Part shown: one piece after another, positions 9,475-18,832 of the stretch | Layout: each line of letters begins with the position of its first letter | Position numbering within the stretch: position 1 is the first letter of the stretch | NCBI RefSeq assembly: GCF_003591175.1 | Contig: NZ_QYYG01000001.1 | Location: 1,550,001 to 1,614,000, forward strand | Length of the DNA stretch: 64,000 nt | Direction: 5' to 3' | Source of the DNA: Serratia inhibens | Lineage (GTDB): Bacteria > Pseudomonadota > Gammaproteobacteria > Enterobacterales > Enterobacteriaceae | Position numbers and translations under genes: made by a program | The notes under the pieces: generated by a model | What the model saw: only the letters and a program-made list of their open reading frames with translations | Told to the model about the DNA's origin: nothing | Databases searched by the model: none

Positions 9475-12387
9475 TTATTTGGTGCCCGGGACGTCTTGCG
9501 GTATATAAAACAATTCTTCACTGAGAATGACATCGGTATGCCATTCACTGCCGTCGCTGCCTGTCACTGCCTCACGTTGATCTTCCGTGGCGATACGCAT
9601 CAGCCCAATACCCAGCTCGCTGACCGGCAGGTGCCCCAACGTCAATAGCTGCATGATCGCGTAGGCGTCGTCACCCAAGGGGTTGCCGTCGTTCTGCCAG
9701 CGCTGATAGGTCTGGGCAAAGTTGTTGAATGCCGAGTCACTCAGCCAATGGTTAACCAGCGCGACATGCGCCGGGAATTCGGCCATCGTGGTCTGTTGCA
9801 CCCAGTTAATCAGCCCGTCTGCATCAATATTGCCGCCCTCGAACAGCCCGCGGTTGTGTACCAGGCTGACGACAAAGGAAAAACGGTCGCTGATGGCATG
9901 CCCTGAGCCGCTAAAACTCCATTGAAAACGCCAGGCATCCTGTTCTGGCGGGAAGTCCTGCTGGCTGCCCTGTTCTTTCTCCACCAGCACTGTCCCGGTC
10001 ACCGGATCCCGCGCTTTCACGGTGGCTTTCAGCAGCCAGTCGTCGCTGTCGCCCGAAACCTGCGGCGTTTTTTCTGCCTGGCCATTCATCGTCAGTGAAA
10101 GCGTCGCCGGGCGAATGACAATGCTGTCGCCAACCTCGGCCATTGCGGGGTAAGGGCTCTGATCGTTGCTGGCCAGCAGACGCTGATTTTTATCCGTCGG
10201 CTGGCTATCTTTCTGCGCATAATTCAGCCGGTAATCCATGTCCTGCAGCCAGACATCGCTGTTTCGCCAACGCAGGTTCTTGCCGGCCCAGGCGGCCTGT
10301 AAGTTATGCAGGTTATTCGCCAACTGCTTACTGTTGGCGGTGCTCAGCGTAAAACTGTCCCCGCTGGTGGCGATAACCAACTGCCGGCTCACATTCCGTT
10401 TGCTGCTCTCTTCGATCAGGATCAGATCAACCAATTGCCCCTGAACGATTTTACCCGCGCTGCCTTTTTGCGTGAGGGTCACCTGTTGCCCTGCAATACT
10501 GAAATTATCCGGTGTCTTTTCATCCGTAAAAGCGGCATCCGGCATCAGCGGCAGCAATTGGCGATGCTCAATCAGATAAAAAGGCAGTTGGCTGAGGTCC
10601 GGGTTATCGGCGAAGCATTCGCTGTTCAGGCCAATGCGCGCCGCGATGCGTTTTTGCAGCGCGGATACCCGGTCAACGCGAATATTGATCCGGTCATAGC
10701 CCAGCGACGGCTGCTGCGCCAGATAAGCGCGCTGGGTGGCGAGAAAATCCGCCAGATCCAGCGTCAGCGGTCTGGGCGCCCGGCGGGTGCCGAAATACCC
10801 CAGCAGGTATTGCAGATAATCCAGCTCACGGTAAAAGTTTTCGCTGTTCAGTGCGCCGCCGTCATCGGAAAAGATGGCGGCATCCTGCTGCTGAAATTGG
10901 GTCAGTTCAGCGGCATAGTCCTGATGCACCTGCTGATTCACCGAGTCTTTGGCATAAGGCCAGAGGGTGCCGCGGATCAGGTTGGTTTTATCCCGCTCGG
11001 TAAACGCCAGCAAATGGGGCAGCAGCGCCAGCTCCGCGCAGCCATCGGCCAATTGCTGATCGGCAGGCAGCAGGAACTGGTGCAATTCGCGTACGCGATC
11101 GTCAATGACCTCGTCGGGCCGTTGCAATTGATAGCACTCCGGCAGGCGCTGTCCGGCGGGCGTATAAGCGGCCAGATCGCGCAGCCGCCCGGCCGGCATC
11201 ACAACCGGGGCCGTGGGTTGCGGTGGCGGCGTGCTCAGATAGGCGGCCACTTTATCGTGCTCCGCCCTTTCGTTGATCCCGCCTTTGGCAATCAGGGTCA
11301 ACGGGCTGCTTTGAGAGGTCAGCAGCGTCAGCGGATCATCCCCCCATAACTGCGGGAAAAAACCGGAGGCCACCTGCCACGACCAGGCGTCACCGCCCTC
11401 GGCCGTGATCTGCGCAGGCAAACTGCCGGCGGAAAACCGCATGACGCCGGCCACACCATCAATGTCCAGCAACCGGTTAAACAGCAAGCTGAGATTAAGG
11501 GTTATTCCCTTATCCGAGATCAGCGCTGCCGAATCCCGTTGCCAGCCATACTGTAAAAACGGGCCTTCAAAGATCTCCTCGCTACCGTAACCCAGTTTGC
11601 CCAGCTCTTCGCCGGTATAACGCCTGGCCGGGGGCAGCAACAGCTCGCCGGTTACCTGGAAAACCTGCGCCACGATCTGATTCACATCCCTTACGTCATC
11701 AGACAGCTCAAGGGTTATCTGCGGGCTGAACGCCGCCGGTTCCAGCCAGAGGATCCGCGAGACCTTCTCCCCCAGGTTACGGTGATTAGCCAGAAAATCG
11801 GCAAGATACCGTTCCACCTTGGTGCGCTCATCCGATGACAGCGTCAGGGTATAGCGGGTTGGCAGAAGGTAAAGCCAATAATTCCCGCGCAATGTCATCT
11901 CTTGCTGACCCTCACTGCCGACCTTCGTCGGCTCTGCAAAGCTGTACTCCCGCTTTTCGGCGTCATACCACCAGTGGAAACGGCTCTCCTGCGGCTCTTT
12001 AATCAGGCGAGCATCCTGGAAAAGAAAATCGGGCGCGCCGCCGGCAATCGCCACGTCCCTGCCGTGCAGATCGCGCAGCGCCCGACGGTAATCTTCCTCC
12101 GTCACCGTATTGCAGGTCAGTACCTGATGCGGGCCAAAGTCCGCCGGAAACAGATTTTCTTGCCCTGCGCGGGTGAGCAGATCATTGAGCGACAAGCTGG
12201 CCCGGTAACTGAGATCGGCGCTGTTCCAGGTGAGGGCTTGCAACAATGTCATGCCGGGATCGTGATCGCCGGTATCCGTCCAGAGGTTCCCACTGAGCGG
12301 CTCGATGATCTCCGTGACCTGCCGCCAAAGCGTGTCAAAGGAAATATCGTCTCTTACCCGCTGAAACAACGCGTTTTCTTTAGACAT
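9475..12387 (-). CDS. afp12: eCIS baseplate wedge protein (Afp12, baseplate J-like)
   Basis: A protein of 970 residues at the afp12 position, between afp11 and the fibre gene. The N-terminal segment, near GDHDPGMTLLQALTWNSADL, is the region of gpJ/gp6-like baseplate proteins that reads 'dpG.tLLe.lA'. Afp11 and Afp12 together form the baseplate wedges that open when the fibres engage. The start overlaps the afp11 stop by 8 bases, which implies translational coupling. The length fits the family (about 950-1000). Confidence 0.86.
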   Translation of the reverse strand: MSKENALFQRVRDDISFDTLWRQVTEIIEPLSGNLWTDTGDHDPGMTLLQALTWNSADLSYRASLSLNDLLTRAGQENLFPADFGPHQVLTCNTVTEEDYRRALRDLHGRDVAIAGGAPDFLFQDARLIKEPQESRFHWWYDAEKREYSFAEPTKVGSEGQQEMTLRGNYWLYLLPTRYTLTLSSDERTKVERYLADFLANHRNLGEKVSRILWLEPAAFSPQITLELSDDVRDVNQIVAQVFQVTGELLLPPARRYTGEELGKLGYGSEEIFEGPFLQYGWQRDSAALISDKGITLNLSLLFNRLLDIDGVAGVMRFSAGSLPAQITAEGGDAWSWQVASGFFPQLWGDDPLTLLTSQSSPLTLIAKGGINERAEHDKVAAYLSTPPPQPTAPVVMPAGRLRDLAAYTPAGQRLPECYQLQRPDEVIDDRVRELHQFLLPADQQLADGCAELALLPHLLAFTERDKTNLIRGTLWPYAKDSVNQQVHQDYAAELTQFQQQDAAIFSDDGGALNSENFYRELDYLQYLLGYFGTRRAPRPLTLDLADFLATQRAYLAQQPSLGYDRINIRVDRVSALQKRIAARIGLNSECFADNPDLSQLPFYLIEHRQLLPLMPDAAFTDEKTPDNFSIAGQQVTLTQKGSAGKIVQGQLVDLILIEESSKRNVSRQLVIATSGDSFTLSTANSKQLANNLHNLQAAWAGKNLRWRNSDVWLQDMDYRLNYAQKDSQPTDKNQRLLASNDQSPYPAMAEVGDSIVIRPATLSLTMNGQAEKTPQVSGDSDDWLLKATVKARDPVTGTVLVEKEQGSQQDFPPEQDAWRFQWSFSGSGHAISDRFSFVVSLVHNRGLFEGGNIDADGLINWVQQTTMAEFPAHVALVNHWLSDSAFNNFAQTYQRWQNDGNPLGDDAYAIMQLLTLGHLPVSELGIGLMRIATEDQREAVTGSDGSEWHTDVILSEELFYIPQDVPGTK

Positions 12388-15037
12388 GGTGCTCTCCGTT
12401 CAGGCTGGTTGCCTCAGGTTCCGGAAGTAGAATGAGGACTTCATTGTCGCCGGCGATAATAGTCTGCTGCTGATCCACCCCGTCCTGGTCCGTCAGCGTC
12501 AGGGCGAGTACCCGCTGCACCAGAGGGAATTGCTGGATCGTCGCCAACAGTTGGTAATAATCCAGTTGATTGCCGGGCGTAACCGCCAGCTGTTGGTTTT
12601 CCCCCCAGGGCATATACCGCCGTTGCAGCCAGCCGGCCAACTGTTGGTAGCCGTACCCGGCGCTGATCCCGGCGGTAAACGTCACCCGATAGCGCGCGGT
12701 GATATCGATATATACCGGATTAACCAATTCTGGGGTGACCCACAGGCTGACGTACTGCGCCAGCCACTCGGCCATGGTTACCAGGCGCCCGGGGCTTAAC
12801 GCCGGGCGCAGCGCGTCATCGTTGTCCCGGTAGCGGCTGTCGGGGATCACCAGCAACTGCTGGGTCTTCGGGGCGGGGATCCGGTTGAGTTGGGCCACCC
12901 CGGGCGTTTGCACATCAAACAGCTGGGGGTATTGCTCCATTAACAGGCTGCGCATGTCTCCCCAGGTGATGCCGCGCCGGCGGTGGGTAATTCGGGCGGC
13001 TGCCCGCGCAAACATCTTTTCCTCCGTTTCGCGAACCTTCCCGCCAGTGGACGGCAGCGGCTGGCTGACGCGGCTGATTTCCGCTATCGGGCTGACTAAC
13101 TGGCTAATGGTGCCTGCCGGCAATGCCTGAACAAAATGGCTGTCATCAATGTCGGTCGTGTTATCCAGAGTTGCGGTCATAGCCCCGGCCATCACCGCCC
13201 GCAGCATCGGCGCCCTGTCGGTGGAAAGGGTTGCCCCCCCGGCCGGGATCGCTTTTATCCAATAGCACTCGGCTGCGCGGCCATCACCGCCCGGGGCGCA
13301 ATCCGCCGGCAAGGTCGCCTGCCAGAGCGCGCTGGCGGACAACCCGCCGGTGCCGTCCAGAAGCTCCGCTTCCAGCGGCAACCAGACCTCTTGCTGGCTG
13401 TAATAGAACCACGAAAGCGCCAGCGCCTCCGACGCACTCAGCGACCAATAGACCGACAGCGAGTCGCCGGGAGCGACCTCGCTGAATCCGAGGTATAACG
13501 CCTGTCCAATCTGCGTCGATCTCTGCGCTTTTGCCATCGTGGGCAGGGGCAACGCACAGTGAAAATGGGTGTCGATACCGCTCACCTGCGGCGTCCAGGG
13601 GGCATTTTTGCCGGCGGGCGCCTGCCGCCAGGCTGCGTGTAAAAAATCAGAACTGCACAGTTCCACCCTGACAGTGCAACCAGAAACAGCGGCGGCTAAC
13701 GCCGGCAGCATGACGCGCAAGGCCGCCCCCTGTGGCACCCCCTCACCGGAAAACAGCGCTTGCTCTTCGCTTTGCCACAGCCCTCCTTCCGGGGTAAGCA
13801 GATGAATCCGCACCTTGAAGACCGCATTATCCGCCGGCGGCTCGGGATAATCGGCATACCAGCGGGGGAAACTCTCCTGCGGCACGTCGTGCCACCGTGG
13901 CTCAATGGTCAGCTCACCGCCGGTGCGTAAAAACGCCGCAGGCAGCGCAAGCTCAAACGCATTGCCCAACTGAGGCTGCAAACCGAAAGGAAAGCTGAAA
14001 GCATGGATATGGCCGTCCCTGTTGTGGGAAAGATAACTGACTGCCGGATCATTGCTGACCGTCAGAGTCAGTGAAGCGGGTAATACAACCGCTTCTCCCG
14101 CAGGAAACCGCAGCGCTAGATGCGGGGTTTTCCACGCCTGTGGGGCTTCTTCCCGCTCCCTGCGCAAGGTTGCGGAAGATAAAACATACACTGTCCGTTG
14201 CCCATCAGTGCCGGCCGGCCGGAAATCGAGATACGCGTTATCGCCCACCAACGAAAAAAGCGGCCCGCGCGTATCCTCGGTTTCCCAACGCGCCTCCAGT
14301 TGCACGTCGGCATTCAATAGCCCAGGCGGCAAGGTCAGAAAAATGTTCTGATTCAGTTTTTGTTCATTGTCCGTGGCGGAAAACAGCCGAATACCGTCCG
14401 CTGGCAGATCGATATTGTTATCCTGATCCAGCGCAGTGCAGATCCACCATTCACTGCCCACCTCACCGGGCTTCTCCTGACGCGTCCAGCACAGCTGGCT
14501 AAGCCGCTGCCGGGTGATCAACAGCGCCTCGTCGGTGCGGTAAAGGATCGCATTCCCCGCGCCGTCCTGGCCCGCATCCAGCGGCGTACCGATCGGCAAC
14601 AGGTATTGCGCGATATCCCTCTGCAACGCAAAGCTGACCACCACCCGATCCGGCTGATTGTCTCGCGGGGAAAAACCCAGCAAATTCTGGTAGTAAAGCG
14701 AGCGGTGCCGCGCCGGCAGGGTATTCATCAACAGCCTGGGCGTTTCCAGCAACCGCAGTAATGCCAGTAAAAAAGCCTGATGCGGCGGCAATGCTCTGCC
14801 CGCCAGAGAAACATCCCGATAAATCTCACCCAGTTTATCCGGCGTCCGTTCAGCCAGCCAAAAACGGTCCCAGGTGGCATTTTTATCGCCGGCAAAGGGA
14901 ATAAGCCGGGTATATTCCTCGATATTTTTCAGCACTGCCGCCGCCGTGCGCGGCTCCAATTCAAAGGTGCTTTCTGCCACCGCGACAGCCAGCTTTTTTT
15001 TCAGTTCTTCCAGGTCAGACATAATTATTTCACTCAT
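12380..15037 (-). CDS. afp11: eCIS baseplate protein (Afp11)
   Basis: A protein of about 885 residues between the spike-tip gene and afp12. Two close ATG codons compete (15037, MSEIIMSDLEELKKKL, and 15022, MSDLEELKKKL); neither has a strong ribosome site, so the exact start is uncertain. The C-terminal third, with a YRVTFTAGISAGYGYQQL-type segment, resembles baseplate J/W family proteins. Known Afp11/Pvc11 pair with Afp12 to form the hexameric wedge. The stop overlaps afp12. I see no frameshift. Confidence 0.84.
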   Translation of the reverse strand: MSEIIMSDLEELKKKLAVAVAESTFELEPRTAAAVLKNIEEYTRLIPFAGDKNATWDRFWLAERTPDKLGEIYRDVSLAGRALPPHQAFLLALLRLLETPRLLMNTLPARHRSLYYQNLLGFSPRDNQPDRVVVSFALQRDIAQYLLPIGTPLDAGQDGAGNAILYRTDEALLITRQRLSQLCWTRQEKPGEVGSEWWICTALDQDNNIDLPADGIRLFSATDNEQKLNQNIFLTLPPGLLNADVQLEARWETEDTRGPLFSLVGDNAYLDFRPAGTDGQRTVYVLSSATLRREREEAPQAWKTPHLALRFPAGEAVVLPASLTLTVSNDPAVSYLSHNRDGHIHAFSFPFGLQPQLGNAFELALPAAFLRTGGELTIEPRWHDVPQESFPRWYADYPEPPADNAVFKVRIHLLTPEGGLWQSEEQALFSGEGVPQGAALRVMLPALAAAVSGCTVRVELCSSDFLHAAWRQAPAGKNAPWTPQVSGIDTHFHCALPLPTMAKAQRSTQIGQALYLGFSEVAPGDSLSVYWSLSASEALALSWFYYSQQEVWLPLEAELLDGTGGLSASALWQATLPADCAPGGDGRAAECYWIKAIPAGGATLSTDRAPMLRAVMAGAMTATLDNTTDIDDSHFVQALPAGTISQLVSPIAEISRVSQPLPSTGGKVRETEEKMFARAAARITHRRRGITWGDMRSLLMEQYPQLFDVQTPGVAQLNRIPAPKTQQLLVIPDSRYRDNDDALRPALSPGRLVTMAEWLAQYVSLWVTPELVNPVYIDITARYRVTFTAGISAGYGYQQLAGWLQRRYMPWGENQQLAVTPGNQLDYYQLLATIQQFPLVQRVLALTLTDQDGVDQQQTIIAGDNEVLILLPEPEATSLNGEHHV

Positions 15038-15089
15038 ATTCTGATGACGGAAAATAGGCAACCCTGGCTACAGAGCCACAAGACAGGAT

Positions 15090-15509
15090 CTACCCCGCCG
15101 TAACAAAAGACTGGCTGTGCGTAAATTGCCCGCTTCCCGTGCTCGGTACCGGGGCCGGTTCCAGGCCTGACTGCGCGTTGCCGGCGGGTTTACCGGGCGT
15201 AAACAGCGCCGTAAACCGGCTGCCCACCACAATCACCGGCGTCGTGGCTGTGGCAAAGGGTGCCTGTTGATCCGGCGCCAGCGCGGCGATGGTAATGGTG
15301 CCGTCTCCCGAAATGGGGAAACCGGGACTGGTATAGGCTGCCTTAATCGAGACCTTTTTCTCGTCGCCCAGAATACATATTTTTTTATTATTGATGCTGG
15401 CTTCACCACTGCCATTAATTAACGTAGCGCCGATGGGTATCACCGTATATGCGCCAAATATTTTTTCAAAAATCAGTTGGTCACCATCCACAATGACAAT
15501 ATTGCTCAT
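15090..15509 (-). CDS. afp10: eCIS spike tip (Afp10, PAAR-like)
   Basis: A protein of 139 residues beginning MSNIVIVDGDQLIFEKIFG. It has the small beta-rich pattern of PAAR-like spike tips (ATLINGSGEASINNKKICIL, then a Gly-rich beta segment). It caps the VgrG-like trimer and is the first part to contact the target membrane. Its start overlaps the end of afp9 by four bases. The C-terminal 30 residues are Pro/Ser/Gly-rich and look flexible. Confidence 0.86.
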   Translation of the reverse strand: MSNIVIVDGDQLIFEKIFGAYTVIPIGATLINGSGEASINNKKICILGDEKKVSIKAAYTSPGFPISGDGTITIAALAPDQQAPFATATTPVIVVGSRFTALFTPGKPAGNAQSGLEPAPVPSTGSGQFTHSQSFVTAG

Positions 15510-15928
15510 AATAACCTCAGCGTCTGGCCTTCATTGAGATTAAACGTCCCCTCGAGGGTTTCAGTAATATCGCTTCCGGAAAGAGAGACGCTAATTTGTA
15601 CCCGTAACCGGCTCGCCTCATCACTTGCCGGCTGAATGGTGACGGCTTTCAATACCACCCGCGGCTCGTAGCGCAAAATACTCTCTTCAACCCGACTCTG
15701 TATTCTCGCCAACAGCTCATCGGAAATGTTTTCAAACAGAAAGTCATTCATACCGCCCCCCCAGCTTTCGCGCATAATCCGCTCGCCGGGTTCGGTCATG
15801 AACAGGACCTGAAGGCTCTGTAATACGGCGTCCGTGCCACCCGCCATTTTCACCCCCGTTTCAGGGGAAAATTTTGGCGGAAAAGCCCAGCATCGTCCCA
15901 GGGTATTAACTAATATATCGTCATTCAT
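15506..15928 (-). CDS. afp9: eCIS baseplate protein (Afp9, gp25/lysozyme-like)
   Basis: A protein of 140 residues with the gp25-like signature region: LLMTEPGERI-type segment (here LFMTEPGERIMRESWGGG) followed by SRVEESILRYEPRVVL, matching the EPR motif of gp25/TssE family baseplate proteins. It connects the wedges to the first sheath ring. The gene is coupled to afp10. Confidence 0.9.
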   Translation of the reverse strand: MNDDILVNTLGRCWAFPPKFSPETGVKMAGGTDAVLQSLQVLFMTEPGERIMRESWGGGMNDFLFENISDELLARIQSRVEESILRYEPRVVLKAVTIQPASDEASRLRVQISVSLSGSDITETLEGTFNLNEGQTLRLL

Positions 15929-15950
15929 GATTAGCCCCGCTGCTGCGATA

Positions 15951-17534
15951 TTATTTTTTCATATTGATACTGGCGCTGGTAATTTCCACCTGCGTTTTCC
16001 CATGAAGCGACAGCCCCTTTTCCGCCTGCTGAATAATGGCATCCGCCCTGAGCTGCAGGCTTTCGGCACCCTTGCCAGTGAGGGTGATGCTGCTCTTGCC
16101 TTCAGAGAGCGTCAGCGTGTTATTTTCACTGTCAATCAGCAGTGACGCCTTGGCATCGGCACTATTCATAACCAGGCCCTTGCGATTATTTTTTTTATCC
16201 GGCGGGAATGGCGCGTTGTTTTTCGGGTTATGCATGGCGTCTAAAATAATCGGGTAGCGCGGATCGTTCTCAATAAATCCCACCACCACTTCGTCGCCGG
16301 GCTCAGGGTAAAAACAGAAACCGCTGCCATGGCTGGCCCAGGGTTTGCCCAAACGGGCAAAAATAGATTCCCCAGGCAGATTAAGCGCCGGCAGATAAAT
16401 GGGGATTCTGTCCAACTGCTGCGGATCGGCGGTAAATTCCGCCACCGTCGCAATATGCAGAGACTGAACCGGGGGAACCGGCTCAAGCAAGGCACCCGGC
16501 ATGCCAATCAATAACTCACTCCGCCACCCCTGCGCCGTATCAAACCGCTGATTCACCCCGGTCAGTATGGCGGTGCCATCCAGGCCGGCACCGAATTTGT
16601 TCAGTTCGATGCTCTCCCCCAGTTTAAAATCCCGCGTTCCGTCCAATTCAATACGCCCCTGCACCCCGGTCAGCTGCAGGTGGTTCATCCAGGAGCGCGC
16701 AAGGGTATCGAGCGAGGTTTCCGGCAGGCAGCTGAACGCCTGAAGATAAGCCTGCCGCCGCCAGGAAGGCGTCGCCGGACCGATGCCGGATGTCGTTTTC
16801 CAGGGATCAAATTGGGATGTGCCGCTTTTGAATGCCGGGCTGAGTTGCTGCGTAGCAATATCCCACCCCTGCAACGAGAGGCTATCGGGCGTGAAGCGAT
16901 TATCAAACGTCAGGTCAATGTCATACAGGCTGTACCCAGCGCGATCGCTATGGCGATCAAGTCTATGGGGCTGCCTCTCCGGCTTTGCCAGAGGAACGAC
17001 CCTGACATTGTTTGACGCGGCATCGGGCAACATCCAGCAGTTTGTGGACAGCAGCCGGCTGCGCATGAAATGCCAATCGCTAACACGAAACTGCACCAGT
17101 TGTTCGTGTTGACGACTCAGTTGCTTCGCCGCCGTTCGGGCCATCGTCACCTCGGCCTGCCGAAACAGCGTGTTCAGTATTGCGCCGTCGTCTTGTTGCC
17201 GAAATACCCGGCTGCGGGGGAAAAACGTCAGCGTTTGCAGAGCATGGCGCGCCTCCAGCCTGACGGACCACAGCTTACCCCGCAGGGACATTTTCTTTTG
17301 CGTGAGATAACCACTGAACAGCGTGGCATTATCCAGTTCAATCACCACGCTTGCCCCGGTGGTAAAACTGCCTACCGCGTTCAACGTCTGCGTCTCGTCT
17401 GCGTCATTGCTGTCTGTTGGGATCTGCAGTTCCAGCTGCGCGGAAGGGATCTCATTAATCTGTTGCTGCACCCGCAGCCGGGTAATGCCAATCCGGCAAA
17501 TCTTCCCGGCTATTTTCAGGACGATATTATTCAT
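15951..17534 (-). CDS. afp8: eCIS central spike (Afp8, VgrG/gp27-gp5-like)
   Basis: The start at 17534 (MNNIVLKIAGKICRIG) is chosen over an upstream one because GGAGGGG lies just before it; this gives 527 residues. The order is a gp27-like hub, a gp5 OB-fold around residues 375-430 (GDEVVVGFIENDPRYPIILD), and a beta-helical C-terminus ending in repeated short beta segments. It forms the trimeric piercing spike. The first bases overlap the end of afp7 by 8. No C-terminal effector extension is present. Confidence 0.9.
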   Translation of the reverse strand: MNNIVLKIAGKICRIGITRLRVQQQINEIPSAQLELQIPTDSNDADETQTLNAVGSFTTGASVVIELDNATLFSGYLTQKKMSLRGKLWSVRLEARHALQTLTFFPRSRVFRQQDDGAILNTLFRQAEVTMARTAAKQLSRQHEQLVQFRVSDWHFMRSRLLSTNCWMLPDAASNNVRVVPLAKPERQPHRLDRHSDRAGYSLYDIDLTFDNRFTPDSLSLQGWDIATQQLSPAFKSGTSQFDPWKTTSGIGPATPSWRRQAYLQAFSCLPETSLDTLARSWMNHLQLTGVQGRIELDGTRDFKLGESIELNKFGAGLDGTAILTGVNQRFDTAQGWRSELLIGMPGALLEPVPPVQSLHIATVAEFTADPQQLDRIPIYLPALNLPGESIFARLGKPWASHGSGFCFYPEPGDEVVVGFIENDPRYPIILDAMHNPKNNAPFPPDKKNNRKGLVMNSADAKASLLIDSENNTLTLSEGKSSITLTGKGAESLQLRADAIIQQAEKGLSLHGKTQVEITSASINMKK

Positions 17535-18219
17535 ACCCCTCCCCTTTCGTCGCCTGCAGATAGTCCCCAGCCGCAAGGTCATCCAGGTTATCCAGATCGT
17601 TCTCCCAGGCCAGCGACAGGTAATCCACGCTGCCGGCCAGCGTACTGCCGGCGCTGATGGCCACCTGAGACAAAGAGGCCAGATCCGTTACGCTGACCAG
17701 CGCACTGGAGGGGGCTTTCTGATTCTTTTCCGTCTGCTGAATGACAAAGCTTTCATCTGCCACCAGGCTAAGGTGCACCGTAGCGCGCAGCGGCGTGGCG
17801 TCACGATCAAACAGGGTATAAGTAACGGACAGAGCGCTGGCTCGCCCGGCAAACCACCCTTTGTTTTCCCAACGCATTTTCCCCCAGGTGATACGCAGGA
17901 AACAGGGGGAGTCAGTGCCGGCATCCACCGCGCAAAGTGATTTCAGCATCGCCAGTTGGGCCTCCACCGGCGTGGAGTTTCCCGGCATCTGGCCGTCGAA
18001 CAGCAGGTTGAGGCTGAGGCCGAGCGGTTCGGAGATCACAAAGCGATTACTTTGAGAAGATTTATTGATGGTATCTTCCGTCCGGTAACGAGTTTGATAA
18101 TCCAGGTGAATACTTTCCGGGTTATACATTACCTTCATACTACCCGCAGGGATTTTCCCTTCCCGATCTTTCCAGGCGCTGATGGTCAGCCTTGCCAGGC
18201 CGCGTTCGAGCAGGCTCAC
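17527..18219 (-). CDS. afp7: eCIS tube-end/LysM adaptor protein (Afp7)
   Basis: A protein of 230 residues that starts with GTG (MSLLERGLARLTISAW). The first 160 residues have the tube-like fold pattern of Afp7/Pvc7, and the last 45 residues (from LASLSQVAISAG to AGDYLQAT) fit a LysM domain. The protein joins the inner tube to the spike. The GTG overlaps the stop of afp6, so the two genes are translationally coupled. Confidence 0.87.
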   Translation of the reverse strand: MSLLERGLARLTISAWKDREGKIPAGSMKVMYNPESIHLDYQTRYRTEDTINKSSQSNRFVISEPLGLSLNLLFDGQMPGNSTPVEAQLAMLKSLCAVDAGTDSPCFLRITWGKMRWENKGWFAGRASALSVTYTLFDRDATPLRATVHLSLVADESFVIQQTEKNQKAPSSALVSVTDLASLSQVAISAGSTLAGSVDYLSLAWENDLDNLDDLAAGDYLQATKGEGYE

Positions 18220-18383
18220 AGGTGCCCCCTTTCCAACAGATGCTCCAGGATTTCCTGCTTGAGCTTTTCGAGTAACCGCTGCTCATCCCATGGCGTGGGG
18301 CCTGTGGCCCACAACGGCGCGGCCGATGGTGTCGGTTCCGTCACCTGAACCTGAATCACCAGTTCCCGGATCTCGATAGTCAT
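18216..18383 (-). CDS. afp6: Small eCIS protein (Afp6, DUF5908)
   Basis: A 55-residue gene read directly from the sequence: it starts MTIEIRELVIQVQVTEP and ends in a charged amphipathic helix (EKLKQEILEHLLERG). The ATGA overlap with afp5 and overlap with the afp7 GTG leave no untranslated space. The opening TIEIRELVI pattern is that of DUF5908 proteins found between afp5 and afp7 in eCIS loci. Its role is not firmly known; it appears not to be a major particle component. Confidence 0.85.
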   Translation of the reverse strand: MTIEIRELVIQVQVTEPTPSAAPLWATGPTPWDEQRLLEKLKQEILEHLLERGHL

Positions 18384-18832
18384 AGTTTTATCCCCAGCAT
18401 GCGCATGTCCTGATAACGGAGTTCAAGCGTGTTAATCAATACGGTATTGCTGGCGGCATCCAAATCGCCCATTTGCCAGCGCACCGGCAGTGCATGACTC
18501 AGCGTCCAGGTTGTCACCGGCAAAGAGGATTCGTTCAACAGCATGATCACCACGTTCGCCCACAGCGTGCTTTCCCGACGCAGAACGCGGTCAAACTGCT
18601 GCGTCAGCACCGAAGCGTTCATCACGCCACGCTCCAACACCAGGCTGCCGTGATTGACCTGTTCAGCCAGCCAAAGGTTGCGCGCATTCTCCCCGCCTTC
18701 ACGGTGCTGGCTCACCGCCAGCTCGCGCGATAAACCCGACACGCGCTGAAAAGCGATATCCAACGGGCTCGGGATATTGTTGAATAAAAAATTGACCATA
18801 AAACGATGAGCAACAACCGGCGTATCCATCAT
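18380..18832 (-). CDS. afp5: eCIS second inner tube protein (Afp5)
   Basis: A protein of 150 residues with the gp19-like tube pattern: FMVNFLFNNIPSPLDIAFQ, followed by a GLSRELAV segment. The start is ATG at 18832 with GGGAG seven bases upstream; the codon before is TTG. In Afp/PVC, Afp5 forms the first tube ring, next to Afp7. The start overlaps the afp4 stop. Confidence 0.9.
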   Translation of the reverse strand: MMDTPVVAHRFMVNFLFNNIPSPLDIAFQRVSGLSRELAVSQHREGGENARNLWLAEQVNHGSLVLERGVMNASVLTQQFDRVLRRESTLWANVVIMLLNESSLPVTTWTLSHALPVRWQMGDLDAASNTVLINTLELRYQDMRMLGIKL